NCBI RefSeq assembly: GCF_000967495.1
Contig: NZ_JXXU01000088.1
Coordinates: forward strand, 1-64,000
DNA length: 64,000 nucleotides
Direction: 5' to 3'
Origin: Vibrio neptunius
Lineage (GTDB): Bacteria; Pseudomonadota; Gammaproteobacteria; Enterobacterales; Vibrionaceae
Made by a program: the position numbers and the translations under genes. Positions 1-8,815 of the stretch are shown here, one piece after another; the first letter of the stretch is position 1; each line of letters starts with the position of its first letter. The notes under the pieces were generated by a model. That model made no database searches. It was not told the DNA's origin and saw only the letters and a program-made list of their open reading frames with translations.

Positions 1-22
1 ATTTTAGGACGAGACAGTTACG

Positions 23-125
23 GTCATCCTCAAGAGTGAGGTACGAGCGAGTTGGGGATCTATTTGAGCTAGGAGGGAACTTTTAGAGATTCCCTACTCC
101 TTCCTTCGTCAGTCTAGGGAATGAC
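23..125. repeat. 103-bp dispersed palindromic element, copy 1, plus two 8-bp units
   Basis: The stretch begins GTCATCCTCAAGAGTGAGG and ends TCTAGGGAATGAC, so its ends are imperfect inverted repeats (GTCATcC / GgAATGAC). A second copy of exactly the same length lies at 8146-8248, with near-identical outer arms and a diverged centre. It is followed directly (126-141) by AGATAACT and GGATAACT, relatives of the 8-bp minisatellite at 8031-8094. It contains no plausible reading frame. It resembles a small non-autonomous, MITE-like intergenic repeat, but I cannot assign it to a named family. Confidence 0.8.
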
Positions 126-181
126 AGATAACTGGATAACTAACGTTGATCCATTTTTCTTATGGGATCAAATCTAGCTTT

Positions 182-262
182 CCCGCAGCAAAGCGAACCA
201 TAGAGCGCAGCTCGTTCCCGAAGGACGAAGTCCGTTCCTATTTCTAAGGGCGTAACCCTTTT
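182..262. repeat. Array of short GNA-loop palindromes overlapping the end of ampD
   Basis: Three mini-palindromes occur at 20-25 bp spacing: GAGCGCAGCTC (203-213), GGACGAAGTCC (223-233) and the degenerate GGGCGTAACCC (248-258). They are separated by TTCC-containing spacers. The same unit type recurs at 7944-7984 (opposite orientation) and 8265-8363. The last unit lies inside ampD and encodes its terminal residues. The function is unknown. Confidence 0.65.
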
Positions 263-789
263 CTAAACCTACCCCAATCAAACACCAACCCCGGATCGGT
301 TTTCCGCAGTGGCGCAATGTACTGGTGGCCAGTAATGCGCGGTAAGGTGATTTTCGGGTAGCTGACTTGAATCTGCTTGGTGAGCTCCGTTAAAGCTTGG
401 TATTGCTCATCTGTGTAGGTAATAAAGTCACTGCCCTCTAACTCAATGCCGATCGAATAGTCATTGCACTTTTCTCGCCCCGCAAAACTTGAAGCGCCAG
501 CATGCCATGCCCTCGCTGTGAATGGTACAAACTGCACCACTTCACCATCACGCCTTATCAGACAGTGCGCAGAAACGCCCATCTCATGAATCACTTTAAA
601 AAACGGATGCTCTTCAGCGTTGAGTTGCCCAGTAAAGAACTGCTCGATGTATGGTCCGCCAAATTGGCCCGGTGGCAAGCTGATATTATGCACCACCAGC
701 AAGGAGATGTCTGTTGCATCAGTTCGCTGATCGAAAAAGGGAGACGGGACATGTCTGGCACCTTGATACCAACCACTTTTATCAATCAT
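244..789 (-). CDS. ampD: 1,6-anhydro-N-acetylmuramyl-L-alanine amidase AmpD
   Basis: Cytoplasmic zinc amidase of peptidoglycan recycling. It removes the stem peptide from anhydro-muropeptides, and its loss derepresses ampC-type beta-lactamases in species that have AmpR. The 181 residues match the usual length of about 183. The family zinc ligands are visible as H34 (VVHNIS), H155 (TGHQYIAP) and D165 (RKTDPG), with the catalytic E116 in the IGIELEG motif. It is divergent from nadC across a 131-bp gap, the usual gammaproteobacterial arrangement. The last four to five codons (KGLRP) and the stop lie in a member of the short palindrome family seen in nearby intergenic DNA. Confidence 0.95.
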   Translation of the reverse strand: MIDKSGWYQGARHVPSPFFDQRTDATDISLLVVHNISLPPGQFGGPYIEQFFTGQLNAEEHPFFKVIHEMGVSAHCLIRRDGEVVQFVPFTARAWHAGASSFAGREKCNDYSIGIELEGSDFITYTDEQYQALTELTKQIQVSYPKITLPRITGHQYIAPLRKTDPGLVFDWGRFRKGLRP

Positions 790-860
790 ATTTGTCTCCT
801 TTTGCTTACTAAGCTCTTGATTTTAGACTTTCAACAGTGAAATACCAGAATAATGGCTGA

Positions 861-1808
<948 letters not shown>

Positions 1809-1828
1809 ACCCAACCGATATACAGATA

Positions 1829-1856
1829 CAGAAAGGGGGCACTGCCTCTCTTTCTG
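1829..1856 (+). terminator. Probable nadC terminator
   Basis: CAGAAAG (1829-1835) pairs with CTTTCTG (1850-1856), and the inner GGGGC arm pairs with GCCTC, giving a long hairpin with an ACT loop 20 bp after the nadC stop. The following tail is only a short T run (CATTTTAAA), so termination strength is uncertain. Confidence 0.55.
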
Positions 1857-2045
1857 CATTTTAAATGCCCCACCATACCACACAATAAATACCAATTCAT
1901 ACAGCACAGATGTGTAATTCTAATGTCTGATTTGGATTAAGCGAATCTATTCCTCTCGAGTATATTATCCTGTCTGATAGCCAGACCAGCACTCGCTAAC
2001 CTAACCTTCAGCAAAATCCCTTAAACAGGCTGGAGAATCAGCACC

Positions 2046-2486
2046 ATGATGATGTCGTACACCAATACATCACGAGGCTTTACACTGATAGAGCTGATGA
2101 TCGTCGTGGCGATCATTGGTATTTTGTCTGCCTTCGCCATTCCTGCTTATCAAAACTACACTCAACGTGCTCACGCCAGCGATCTACTTAGCGCAACATC
2201 AGCAATGAAAACAGCAGTAAGCCTTTGCCTTACAAATCATAGCTCAGCAGCTAGCTGTACCTCTGGTAACAATGGCGTGCCACTACAGCAGAACTTCAAC
2301 GGCTTTTACGTTAAAGCGCAAACCAGTGGAGCCGCGAGTGTGATTGTCGCAGCCCTATCAGGAGTGAAAGGCTCCTTGCCGAGCAATGCCAGTGTGACTC
2401 TAACGTCAGACTTTTCGACCAGCGGAATTTCATGGGCAATCAGTTGTAGCGGTACCGAGAGCCAAAATTGGTGTCCAAGTCGCTAA
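2046..2486 (+). CDS. pilA: Type IV pilin PilA (major pilin, N-methylated class)
   Basis: The 146-residue prepilin has a short leader ending in Gly11, then F12-TLIE, giving the invariant Glu5 of the mature pilin, and the hydrophobic assembly helix ([18 protein letters not shown]). A C-terminal cysteine pair (C134, C143) marks the disulfide-bounded D-region of type IVa pilins. It heads pilABCD and the adjacent PilD should process it. In Vibrio this pilus is the chitin-regulated DNA-uptake and adhesion pilus. Three ATGs lie in tandem (2046, 2049, 2052); the GGAG upstream favours the first ones. The globular region is low-complexity Ser/Ala/Thr-rich, as is usual for these variable pilins. Confidence 0.93.
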   Translation: MMMSYTNTSRGFTLIELMIVVAIIGILSAFAIPAYQNYTQRAHASDLLSATSAMKTAVSLCLTNHSSAASCTSGNNGVPLQQNFNGFYVKAQTSGAASVIVAALSGVKGSLPSNASVTLTSDFSTSGISWAISCSGTESQNWCPSR

Positions 2487-4159
2487 TGACGAGTCAGTTA
2501 CCCCTGCTGCTGCAAAAAGCAAATAAAATAAACCAAGAGCAAGCTTTGCATGTACTTAAGACGATGAGCGAGCGTAAAACTGATGCTTACACAGCTCTCC
2601 TCTCACTTGAACAACTATCACCCAAAAAGCTGACGACGATACTAAGCGAGTTATTTAACCTTCCCATTATCAAATTGGACTCATACGATTACTTTCTGTG
2701 CTGCCAACATCTTGGGCTTGGTGACCTAGTGCGTCGTCATTCAGCGTTGCCTATTACTATCGACAACGAACAGTTGACTTTGGCAGTTATCGACCCATCC
2801 ATTGCAGAACCAGAGCAAGACTTTCGCTTCGCCACAGGTATGAAAATCAATCTTGTTCTGTGTGATGCACGTACTATCACCCATGCAATACACAACTTGT
2901 ACGGAGATACAGAATCGGAAAAATGGAACGACTTTAAAGAGCTCACTCCCCAACAACTGGAACAACTGGTCGAGCTCCCAGCAGAAGAAACCGTCGATCA
3001 TGAAGCTCTTTATCAAGATACTTCGCCAATCAGTCGCTACATACATCAAGTGCTGTTAGATGCCGTACGAAAGCGCGCTTCAGATATTCACTTTGAACCT
3101 TATAAAGGCTGGTTCCGCATTCGGTTCAGATGCGATGGTTTACTGATTGAGATTCAGCAGCCTCCTAATCATCTGTCTCATCGTTTAATTGCCAGACTGA
3201 AAATACTCGCCAAACTCGATGTTTCAGAGCGTCGCCTTCCACAAGATGGGCGTATCACATTAGCAGTATCACCATCAAAAAATATCGATATACGAGTCTC
3301 AACCTTACCAACAATTTGGGGTGAGAAAGCTGTGCTACGATTACTCGACAAACGAATCACTAGCTTACAGTTGGACCACTTAGGCTACAACCCATCCCAA
3401 AGTGCATGTTATCGTCATGCACTAGCCAAACCTCAGGGGATGATCCTCATCACAGGCCCCACGGGTTGTGGTAAGACGCTTTCTTTGTACAGTGGTCTCA
3501 ATATCCTCAATCAAGAGGATATCAATATTGCCACAGCAGAGGACCCCGTCGAAATACACTTATCTGGAATCAATCAAGTTCAGATCCAACCCAAAATTGG
3601 ATTTGGTTTCGCTCAGGCTCTACGCGCTTTTCTCCGCCAGGACCCTGATGTGGTTATGGTCGGTGAGATACGCGATTCTGAAACAGCCGACATCGCTACT
3701 AAAGCTTCACAGACAGGGCATTTAGTGCTTTCCACTCTCCACACTAACTCAGCATCAGAAGCCGTTCTTCGCATGCAGAACATGGGCGTAAAGCCTTTCA
3801 ATATCGCGGCTGCTCTGAGCCTTGTCATTGCTCAAAGATTGGTTAGGCGCCTTTGTCCTAAATGCAAACGAGCATCTTTGACTTCAATTGCTTCACAAGA
3901 TCAGGTGTTTGAAGCTAATCCTGAAGGCTGCCACTACTGTAATCAAGGCTACGCTGGACGAATAGGTGTGTTTGAAATACTCCCCGTCACACCCCAAATG
4001 GCAGAAATGATAGCGGCGGGTGCTACACCCCATCAAATTGAGAAACTAGCAACGAAGCAAGGGATGCAGACTCTACAACAGTCTGGGTTAGAAAAACTGA
4101 CACAGGGGCTGACTAGTCAAGCTGAGCTACAACGGGTGCTACCAGAGCTTTCACTATGA
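2486..4159 (+). CDS. pilB: Type IV pilus extension ATPase PilB
   Basis: Hexameric motor that powers pilus extension. I chose the ATG overlapping the pilA stop (TAATG at 2484-2488), giving 557 residues. The frame stays open to a TTG at 2468, but that is less likely. Visible parts: N-terminal MshEN/T2SSE_N region, Walker A GPTGCGKT (324-331), Walker B with DPDVVMVGEIRD (386-397), the HLVLSTLHTN His box, and a zinc tetracysteine (C457, C460, C482, C485). Its stop overlaps the pilC start (ATGA), indicating translational coupling. Confidence 0.94.
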   Translation: MTSQLPLLLQKANKINQEQALHVLKTMSERKTDAYTALLSLEQLSPKKLTTILSELFNLPIIKLDSYDYFLCCQHLGLGDLVRRHSALPITIDNEQLTLAVIDPSIAEPEQDFRFATGMKINLVLCDARTITHAIHNLYGDTESEKWNDFKELTPQQLEQLVELPAEETVDHEALYQDTSPISRYIHQVLLDAVRKRASDIHFEPYKGWFRIRFRCDGLLIEIQQPPNHLSHRLIARLKILAKLDVSERRLPQDGRITLAVSPSKNIDIRVSTLPTIWGEKAVLRLLDKRITSLQLDHLGYNPSQSACYRHALAKPQGMILITGPTGCGKTLSLYSGLNILNQEDINIATAEDPVEIHLSGINQVQIQPKIGFGFAQALRAFLRQDPDVVMVGEIRDSETADIATKASQTGHLVLSTLHTNSASEAVLRMQNMGVKPFNIAAALSLVIAQRLVRRLCPKCKRASLTSIASQDQVFEANPEGCHYCNQGYAGRIGVFEILPVTPQMAEMIAAGATPHQIEKLATKQGMQTLQQSGLEKLTQGLTSQAELQRVLPELSL

Positions 4160-5391
4160 GCAAAGAATCCCCCCGTACTTTTTCCAAACTGGAGTCGTAC
4201 TACTGGCAAGGTGTAAACCAAAAAGGTTGGCGGTTAAAAGGAACAATATTAGCGGTCAGCGACATACAAGTGATGGAACAACTCAACGAGCGCAATATTG
4301 ATGTACGCTTTATTCGTCGGAAGCCACTCGCCTGCGATTGGCGGTTCAAACACAGCATTAGCAGCAAAGATCTCACCCATATCACACGCCAGTGGGCGAC
4401 AATGCTCACTGCTGGCTTACCGATTACCACCTCACTTAAAATCATCATGCAAAACCAAAAACGCCCTGAGATAAGAGCAACATTATGGATGACAAGACAT
4501 CAACTCCAAGCAGGTCACTCGGTCACAGATGCTCTCAGGCAATCATCCCGATGTTTTGACTCACTATATCTCGATCTTATAAATGTGGGCGAAAAAACTG
4601 GGGGTTTAGCGGCTTCATTGGAGCGCATAGCTGAACATAGAGAGAGAACTGAACAGCTAACGCATCGAATTCAATGTGCTGCTATCTATCCCAGTCTGGT
4701 ACTGTTCACAGCCTTAGCAGTAACTGTTTTGATGTTAACCAAAGTTATTCCAGAGTTTGAAGCCCTATTTAGCGGATACCAATCTGAACTTCCATGGTTC
4801 ACACAACAAGTTCTCTGGCTATCACATACTGTGCAGCGGTATAGCTTAAGCATTGTTGCTTTCACTATTCTGATACCAATCGCCATTACATTTTTATATA
4901 GAGGTTCGGCTCAATTCCAACACGGGGTTAGTCGCGCTAAGTTACGCCTGCCTGTAATAGGAAGTTTGTTCATCAAAAGTTGTCTGGCGCGTTTCAGCCA
5001 TACACTGTCGACATGCATAGCATCGGGTTTACCCATCCTTATCAGCTTGGAAACAGCGGCACGAACAACGAGAAATACTCACTATAAAAAAGCGATTGAA
5101 CACATTGTCCAACAAGCTAGTTCAGGCGTCTCGTTGCACTCCGCTATGCGTCAATCAGGGCATTTTCCTGAACTCATGGTGCAAATGATTATGATAGGAG
5201 AAGAGTCTGGGCAACTTGATAAAATGCTGGAAAGAGTCGTGACGCAGTTAGAAGACGAAATTAACACTACTATTGAAAGCCTTGAAAAAATACTCGAGCC
5301 GATTTTAATTTTAGTGCTAGGCGGTTTGGTAGGAAGTTTGGTAATTGCTATGTATCTACCTATCTTTAACTTAATGAACATAATGGGATAG
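4156..5391 (+). CDS. pilC: Type IV pilus inner-membrane platform protein PilC
   Basis: The 411-residue polytopic membrane protein has the duplicated T2SSF (GspF) fold: two helical cytoplasmic domains (around residues 70-195 and 275-400) and three membrane segments near 170-195, 220-245 and 375-400. It couples the PilB motor to pilin insertion at the inner membrane. Repeated family motifs are visible, such as GLPITTSLKI and GLPILISLET, and NVGEKTGGL and MIGEESGQL. It overlaps pilB by 4 bp and is 46 bp from pilD. Confidence 0.94.
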   Translation: MSKESPRTFSKLESYYWQGVNQKGWRLKGTILAVSDIQVMEQLNERNIDVRFIRRKPLACDWRFKHSISSKDLTHITRQWATMLTAGLPITTSLKIIMQNQKRPEIRATLWMTRHQLQAGHSVTDALRQSSRCFDSLYLDLINVGEKTGGLAASLERIAEHRERTEQLTHRIQCAAIYPSLVLFTALAVTVLMLTKVIPEFEALFSGYQSELPWFTQQVLWLSHTVQRYSLSIVAFTILIPIAITFLYRGSAQFQHGVSRAKLRLPVIGSLFIKSCLARFSHTLSTCIASGLPILISLETAARTTRNTHYKKAIEHIVQQASSGVSLHSAMRQSGHFPELMVQMIMIGEESGQLDKMLERVVTQLEDEINTTIESLEKILEPILILVLGGLVGSLVIAMYLPIFNLMNIMG

Positions 5392-5437
5392 TATATCTGC
5401 CTCGACTCAAGACGACATAAGCACTAACTGAATTTTT

Positions 5438-6307
5438 ATGGAACTCTTTAACTATTATCCGTGGTTGTTTCCAACTCTAGCGACTCTTTTTGGCCTTATC
5501 ATAGGCAGCTTTCTCAACGTCGTCATTCATCGCTTACCTAAAATGATGGAAAGAGAGTGGCGCCAAGAGTGTTCTGAAAGCTTCCCTGAGTATGGCATTC
5601 AACCGCCACAAGGCACTTATAACCTCAGCATCCCCAGATCAACGTGCCCAAACTGCGACACTCAAATACGCAATATTGACAACATACCGTTACTGAGTTG
5701 GTTGGCTTTACGAGGGAAATGTCGTTTTTGCCAACATGTTATCAACCCACGCTATCCTATCGTTGAACTGGTTTCAGGGTTAATGAGTTTTGCGATCGCT
5801 TACCAATTCGAACTCAGCGTATTTACTGTCGCTCTGTTATTCTTTACCTTCGCTTTAATCGCTGCAACATTTATCGACCTCGACACCATGCTATTGCCTG
5901 ACCAATTAACTTTACCACTGATTTGGTCTGGAATAGCCCTGTCATTGTTGGGCTTTAGCCCAGTCTCTTTACAAGACTCAGTGATTGGAGCAATGGTAGG
6001 CTACTTATGCCTGTGGTCCGTATACTGGGGGTTCAAACTTCTTACGGGTAAAGAGGGGATGGGTTATGGTGATTTCAAGCTGCTTGCTGCTCTCGGCGCG
6101 TGGTTAGGTTGGCAGTATTTACCTGTTATTGTTCTTCTCTCTTCATTAGTTGGCCTAATGTTCGGTCTCATTCAATTGCGACTCAGAAACCAAGGCATCG
6201 ACAAAGCGTTCCCATTTGGTCCTTATCTTGCTATTGCGGGGTGGATCAGTGTGATGTGGGGAGAAAACATCGTACATTGGTACTTCACACAAGTTTTGGG
6301 GATCTGA
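5438..6307 (+). CDS. pilD: Prepilin peptidase / N-methyltransferase PilD
   Basis: Bifunctional inner-membrane aspartyl protease that cleaves pilin leaders after glycine and N-methylates the new N terminus. It serves PilA here and, in vibrios, type II secretion and other pilins. The 289 residues include the cytoplasmic zinc tetracysteine (C70, C73, C95, C98), the catalytic Asp region FIDLDT (D147/D149) and the GxGD motif GYGD (209-212), with about eight hydrophobic segments. It is followed 1 bp later by coaE, the conserved pilD-coaE pairing. Confidence 0.95.
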   Translation: MELFNYYPWLFPTLATLFGLIIGSFLNVVIHRLPKMMEREWRQECSESFPEYGIQPPQGTYNLSIPRSTCPNCDTQIRNIDNIPLLSWLALRGKCRFCQHVINPRYPIVELVSGLMSFAIAYQFELSVFTVALLFFTFALIAATFIDLDTMLLPDQLTLPLIWSGIALSLLGFSPVSLQDSVIGAMVGYLCLWSVYWGFKLLTGKEGMGYGDFKLLAALGAWLGWQYLPVIVLLSSLVGLMFGLIQLRLRNQGIDKAFPFGPYLAIAGWISVMWGENIVHWYFTQVLGI

Positions 6308-6308
6308 T

Positions 6309-6917
6309 ATGCCTTTTGTTATCGGCCTAACAGGCGGTATTGCTAGCGGGAAAACGACTGTAGCCAACCTTTTTCATGATCTTTATGGTATTGAAATCGT
6401 CGATGCAGATATCGTTGCTCGAGAAGTGGTGGAGCCAGGTGGTGAGGGACTGAAAGCTATCGAAGAACGATACGGTTCTAACATTTTACTGGCAGACGGG
6501 ACTCTAAACCGAGCTAAACTTAGAGAATACATTTTTACCAGTGATGAGGAAAAAACATGGCTCAACCAGCTGCTGCATCCCATGATTCGTCGAAAAATGC
6601 GTGCTGATATTACCAAAGTCTCGTCTCCTTACGCTTTACTGGTTATCCCGTTAATGGTCGAAAATAACCTGCAAAGCCTAACAAATCGAGTGTTAGTTGT
6701 TGATGTAGATGAGCAAACGCAGCGCCAAAGAACAATGGATAGAGATCAGGTTCCTGTTGAACAGGTTGACTCAATCTTAGCGGCTCAAGCCAGCCGTTCG
6801 CAACGACTGGCTATCGCAGACGATGTGATTAAAAATAACGCAACAAACGAAGAACTTTTGCCTCAAATCACAGAATTGCACCAAAAGTACCTAGAAATGT
6901 GTAGTGAAAATCGGTGA
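6309..6917 (+). CDS. coaE: Dephospho-CoA kinase CoaE
   Basis: Last step of coenzyme A synthesis, ATP-dependent 3'-phosphorylation of dephospho-CoA. The 202-residue P-loop kinase has Walker A GLTGGIASGKTT near the N terminus, the DADIVAREVVEPG substrate loop, and the lid RQRTMDRD. The length is typical. It is virtually contiguous with pilD and upstream of zapD, matching the conserved order. Confidence 0.96.
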   Translation: MPFVIGLTGGIASGKTTVANLFHDLYGIEIVDADIVAREVVEPGGEGLKAIEERYGSNILLADGTLNRAKLREYIFTSDEEKTWLNQLLHPMIRRKMRADITKVSSPYALLVIPLMVENNLQSLTNRVLVVDVDEQTQRQRTMDRDQVPVEQVDSILAAQASRSQRLAIADDVIKNNATNEELLPQITELHQKYLEMCSENR

Positions 6918-6950
6918 GAATAAAGAAAGAAGAACCTAAGGCCGCATGTA

Positions 6951-7691
6951 ATGACAACGCACTTTTTTGAACATCCGTTAAATGAGAAAACTCGCATATA
7001 TTTACGCGTTGAAGCGTTATTGAATCAGTTAAGCGTTTCTTCTCAATTTAACGATGACATGCAGCATCTCTTGTTTTTCCGTTCTTTGTTTGATCTTCTG
7101 GAGATATTCGAACAGATACAACTTAAAAGTGAGCTTGCTAAAGACATAGAGAAGCAGCGCCTAACTTACCGCTCTTGGTTGGATGTTGACGGTGTAGACC
7201 AACAAATGCTCAGCGGTGTTCTTAACGAAGTTGACCATGTTCACAGTGCCTTGATGACGGCTGAACGTTTTGGTCAAAGTCTTAAAGAAGATCGCTTTCT
7301 CAGTGCTATTCGCCAACGATTCAACTTGCCTGGTGGATCATGCTGCTTTGACTTACCAGCTCTTCACCACTGGCTGCACTTACCGGTAGAGCAAAAAACC
7401 AAAGACACCAATCTATGGCTAGATACACTTCAACCTCTAACAGACGCACTCAAGCTTTGGTTGCGCTTAACCCGTGAAACTGGCCACTTCCAACCACAAG
7501 AAGCTACGGCAGGCTTTTACCAAAGTGATGCAGAAGATGCCAATATTCTGCGCCTCGAAATCCCAATGCAATACGGTGTTTTCCCAATGATTTCCGGCCA
7601 TAAAAACCGTTTTGCAATTAAGTTTATCAACTTTACTTCGGGACAAGCTTCCGTCGATAATATTCACTTCCGTCTGGCAGTTTGTAGCTAG
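6951..7691 (+). CDS. zapD: Cell division protein ZapD (FtsZ cross-linker)
   Basis: The 246-residue protein of the ZapD (DUF1342) family cross-links FtsZ protofilaments and stabilises the Z-ring. Recognisable segments are [19 protein letters not shown] at the start, [18 protein letters not shown] in the middle and FAIKFINF near the C terminus. It is mainly alpha-helical followed by a beta domain. Its position between coaE and yacG is the standard order. Confidence 0.94.
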   Translation: MTTHFFEHPLNEKTRIYLRVEALLNQLSVSSQFNDDMQHLLFFRSLFDLLEIFEQIQLKSELAKDIEKQRLTYRSWLDVDGVDQQMLSGVLNEVDHVHSALMTAERFGQSLKEDRFLSAIRQRFNLPGGSCCFDLPALHHWLHLPVEQKTKDTNLWLDTLQPLTDALKLWLRLTRETGHFQPQEATAGFYQSDAEDANILRLEIPMQYGVFPMISGHKNRFAIKFINFTSGQASVDNIHFRLAVCS

Positions 7692-7742
7692 CTTAAATGG
7701 CACTATACTCGCTCAACGTTCAACATTTTCAGAGATAATCCC

Positions 7743-7937
7743 ATGTCTAAAATTACCACCGTTCCCTGCCCAAAATGCAGTACAGACGTCGAGTGGGGAG
7801 AGCAAAGCCCTTTTCGTCCATTCTGTAGCAAACAATGCCAAATGATCGACTTTGGTGAATGGGCTGATGAAGAGAACAGCATACCAGGTGCACCGGATAT
7901 GTCCGACTCTGACGGTTGGTCTGAAGAGCAGTACTGA
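7743..7937 (+). CDS. yacG: DNA gyrase inhibitor YacG (zinc ribbon protein)
   Basis: The 64-residue protein carries a four-cysteine zinc ribbon: VPCPKC near the N terminus and FCSKQC at about residues 28-33. An acidic tail ([12 protein letters not shown]) follows. E. coli YacG binds GyrB and blocks DNA binding by gyrase. It lies downstream of zapD with a clear start at 7743 and its own Rho-independent-like hairpin beyond the repeat at 7944-7984. Confidence 0.93.
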   Translation: MSKITTVPCPKCSTDVEWGEQSPFRPFCSKQCQMIDFGEWADEENSIPGAPDMSDSDGWSEEQY

Positions 7938-7943
7938 AAGTAA

Positions 7944-7984
7944 GGAACGCTTCGCTCGAGAGTCGAGAACGCTGCGCTACGGGA
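7944..7984. repeat. Short palindromic-unit array, inverted orientation
   Basis: On the minus strand two units, AGCGCAGCG and AGCGAAGCG, are 22 bp apart, with TCCC- and TTCC-containing flanks like those of the array at 8265-8363. Together with that array it brackets the minisatellite and the 103-bp element in the yacG-rplS gap. Confidence 0.55.
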
Positions 7985-7994
7985 TTATAGAAAA

Positions 7995-8030
7995 GCTGAT
8001 GTGATTAGAACATCGCCTTTTTTGTTTTTT
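7995..8030 (+). terminator. yacG transcription terminator
   Basis: GCTGATG pairs with CATC-GC (one bulged base) around a nine-base loop, followed by a T-rich tract of about 15 bases with one G (8017-8030). It is oriented to end the pilABCD-coaE-zapD-yacG direction of transcription. Confidence 0.6.
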
Positions 8031-8094
8031 GGATAACTGGATAAGTGGATAAGTGGATAAGTGGATAAGTGGATAAGTGGATAAGTGGATAACT
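8031..8094. repeat. 8-bp minisatellite, eight tandem units
   Basis: GGATAACT, six perfect copies of GGATAAGT (8039-8086), then GGATAACT, for 64 bp in all. The first and last units share the same G-to-C variant. Two related units lie at 126-141 next to the first 103-bp element. Such perfect short tandem repeats can vary in copy number by slippage. No gene overlaps it. Confidence 0.95.
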
Positions 8095-8145
8095 ATTAGA
8101 GGGTTGGCACTTAGTATCAATCCTTTTATTTCAATAATTTACCAC

Positions 8146-8248
8146 GCCATCCTCAAGAGTGAGGTACGAACGAGTTGGGGATCTCTTCAAGCTAGTCGCT
8201 GACTTATTGAGATTCCCTACTCCTTCCTGCGTCAGTCTAGGGAATGAC
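8146..8248. repeat. 103-bp dispersed palindromic element, copy 2
   Basis: Second copy of the element at 23-125, same length and orientation. The left arm differs at few positions (GCCAT instead of GTCAT at the very end, GAACGAG instead of GAGCGAG). The right arm ends CAGTCTAGGGAATGAC. The centre is diverged, as expected if only the arms are constrained or ancestral. Confidence 0.8.
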
Positions 8249-8264
8249 GGAATACAACTGCGAC

Positions 8265-8363
8265 CTTCCCCTCGCAGGGCGAAGCCCGATCCCGCTTTCC
8301 AAAAGCGAAGCGCTCCCGCTCTCCATAGGACGTAGTCCGTTCCAGCTTTCCGAAGCCAAGCGC
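8265..8363. repeat. Array of about four 25-bp units with mini-palindromes
   Basis: GGGCGAAGCCC (8277-8287), AGCGAAGCGCT (8304-8314), GGACGTAGTCC (8328-8338) and a decayed AGCCAAGCGC (8354-8363) recur every 24-27 bp. They are separated by CCCGCTYTCC-like spacers. Each forms a four-base stem with a three-base loop. The base pairs co-vary between units while the GNA core persists. The array ends next to the rplS terminator. Confidence 0.7.
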
Positions 8364-8393
8364 AGAAAAAGCGGAGACCGATTGGTCTCCGCT
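8361..8393 (-). terminator. rplS operon terminator
   Basis: Perfect stem AGCGGAGACC / GGTCTCCGCT around a four-base loop (8370-8393). On the minus strand it is followed by TTTTTCTG (8361-8369). It is placed 28 bp after the rplS stop. Confidence 0.9.
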
Positions 8394-8420
8394 AATACTA
8401 TGAGAACGCTAGTTATAGCA

Positions 8421-8774
8421 TTACTTCTTAGCAAGTTTCTCTTTAATACGAGCTGACTTACCAGAACGCTCACGTAGGTAGTACAGTTTGGCACGACGTA
8501 CTGCACCGCGGCGTTTAACTTCAATGCTATCAACCATTGGAGAGTGAGTTTGGAACGTACGCTCTACGCCTTCACCGTTAGAAATCTTACGTACAGTGAA
8601 TGCAGAGTGTAGACCTCGGTTACGAATACCGATTACAACGCCTTCAAAAGCCTGTAGACGCTCACGATCACCTTCTTTTACCTTAACTTGAACAACAACT
8701 GTGTCACCAGGTGCAAAGTTAGGCAGGTCTTTTTTCATTTGCTCTTCTTCAAGAGCCTTGATGATGTTACTCAT
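8421..8774 (-). CDS. rplS: 50S ribosomal protein L19
   Basis: Ribosomal protein at the 30S-50S interface. The 117 residues from the ATG at 8774 match the E. coli N terminus (MSNIIK). A TTG six bases upstream (8780) is in frame but less likely, and an AGGA lies suitably spaced before the ATG. Diagnostic stretches are [31 protein letters not shown] and [11 protein letters not shown]. It is the last gene of rpsP-rimM-trmD-rplS. Confidence 0.97.
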   Translation of the reverse strand: MSNIIKALEEEQMKKDLPNFAPGDTVVVQVKVKEGDRERLQAFEGVVIGIRNRGLHSAFTVRKISNGEGVERTFQTHSPMVDSIEVKRRGAVRRAKLYYLRERSGKSARIKEKLAKK

Positions 8775-8815
8775 TTTCAATATTCCTAGAATAAACTGAT
8801 ACTAAATTTAATAGG

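Noticed and set aside
502-840. 112-codon frame antisense to ampD
   Set aside because: It lies wholly opposite a well-supported gene and shows no family features.
1857-2045. TfoX/CRP-S competence site upstream of pilA
   Set aside because: No convincing TGCGA-N6-TCGCA-like symmetry was found; only a TATATT-like -10 and a small inverted repeat GTCTG-ATAGC-CAGAC.
8031-8094. CRISPR-like array
   Set aside because: Units are 8 bp, contiguous and without unique spacers, and no cas genes are present. It is a minisatellite.
8265-8363. attC or integron-type repeats
   Set aside because: No integrase, no cassette genes, and the units are about 25 bp with simple 4-bp stems, unlike the Vibrio cassette repeats of about 120 bp.
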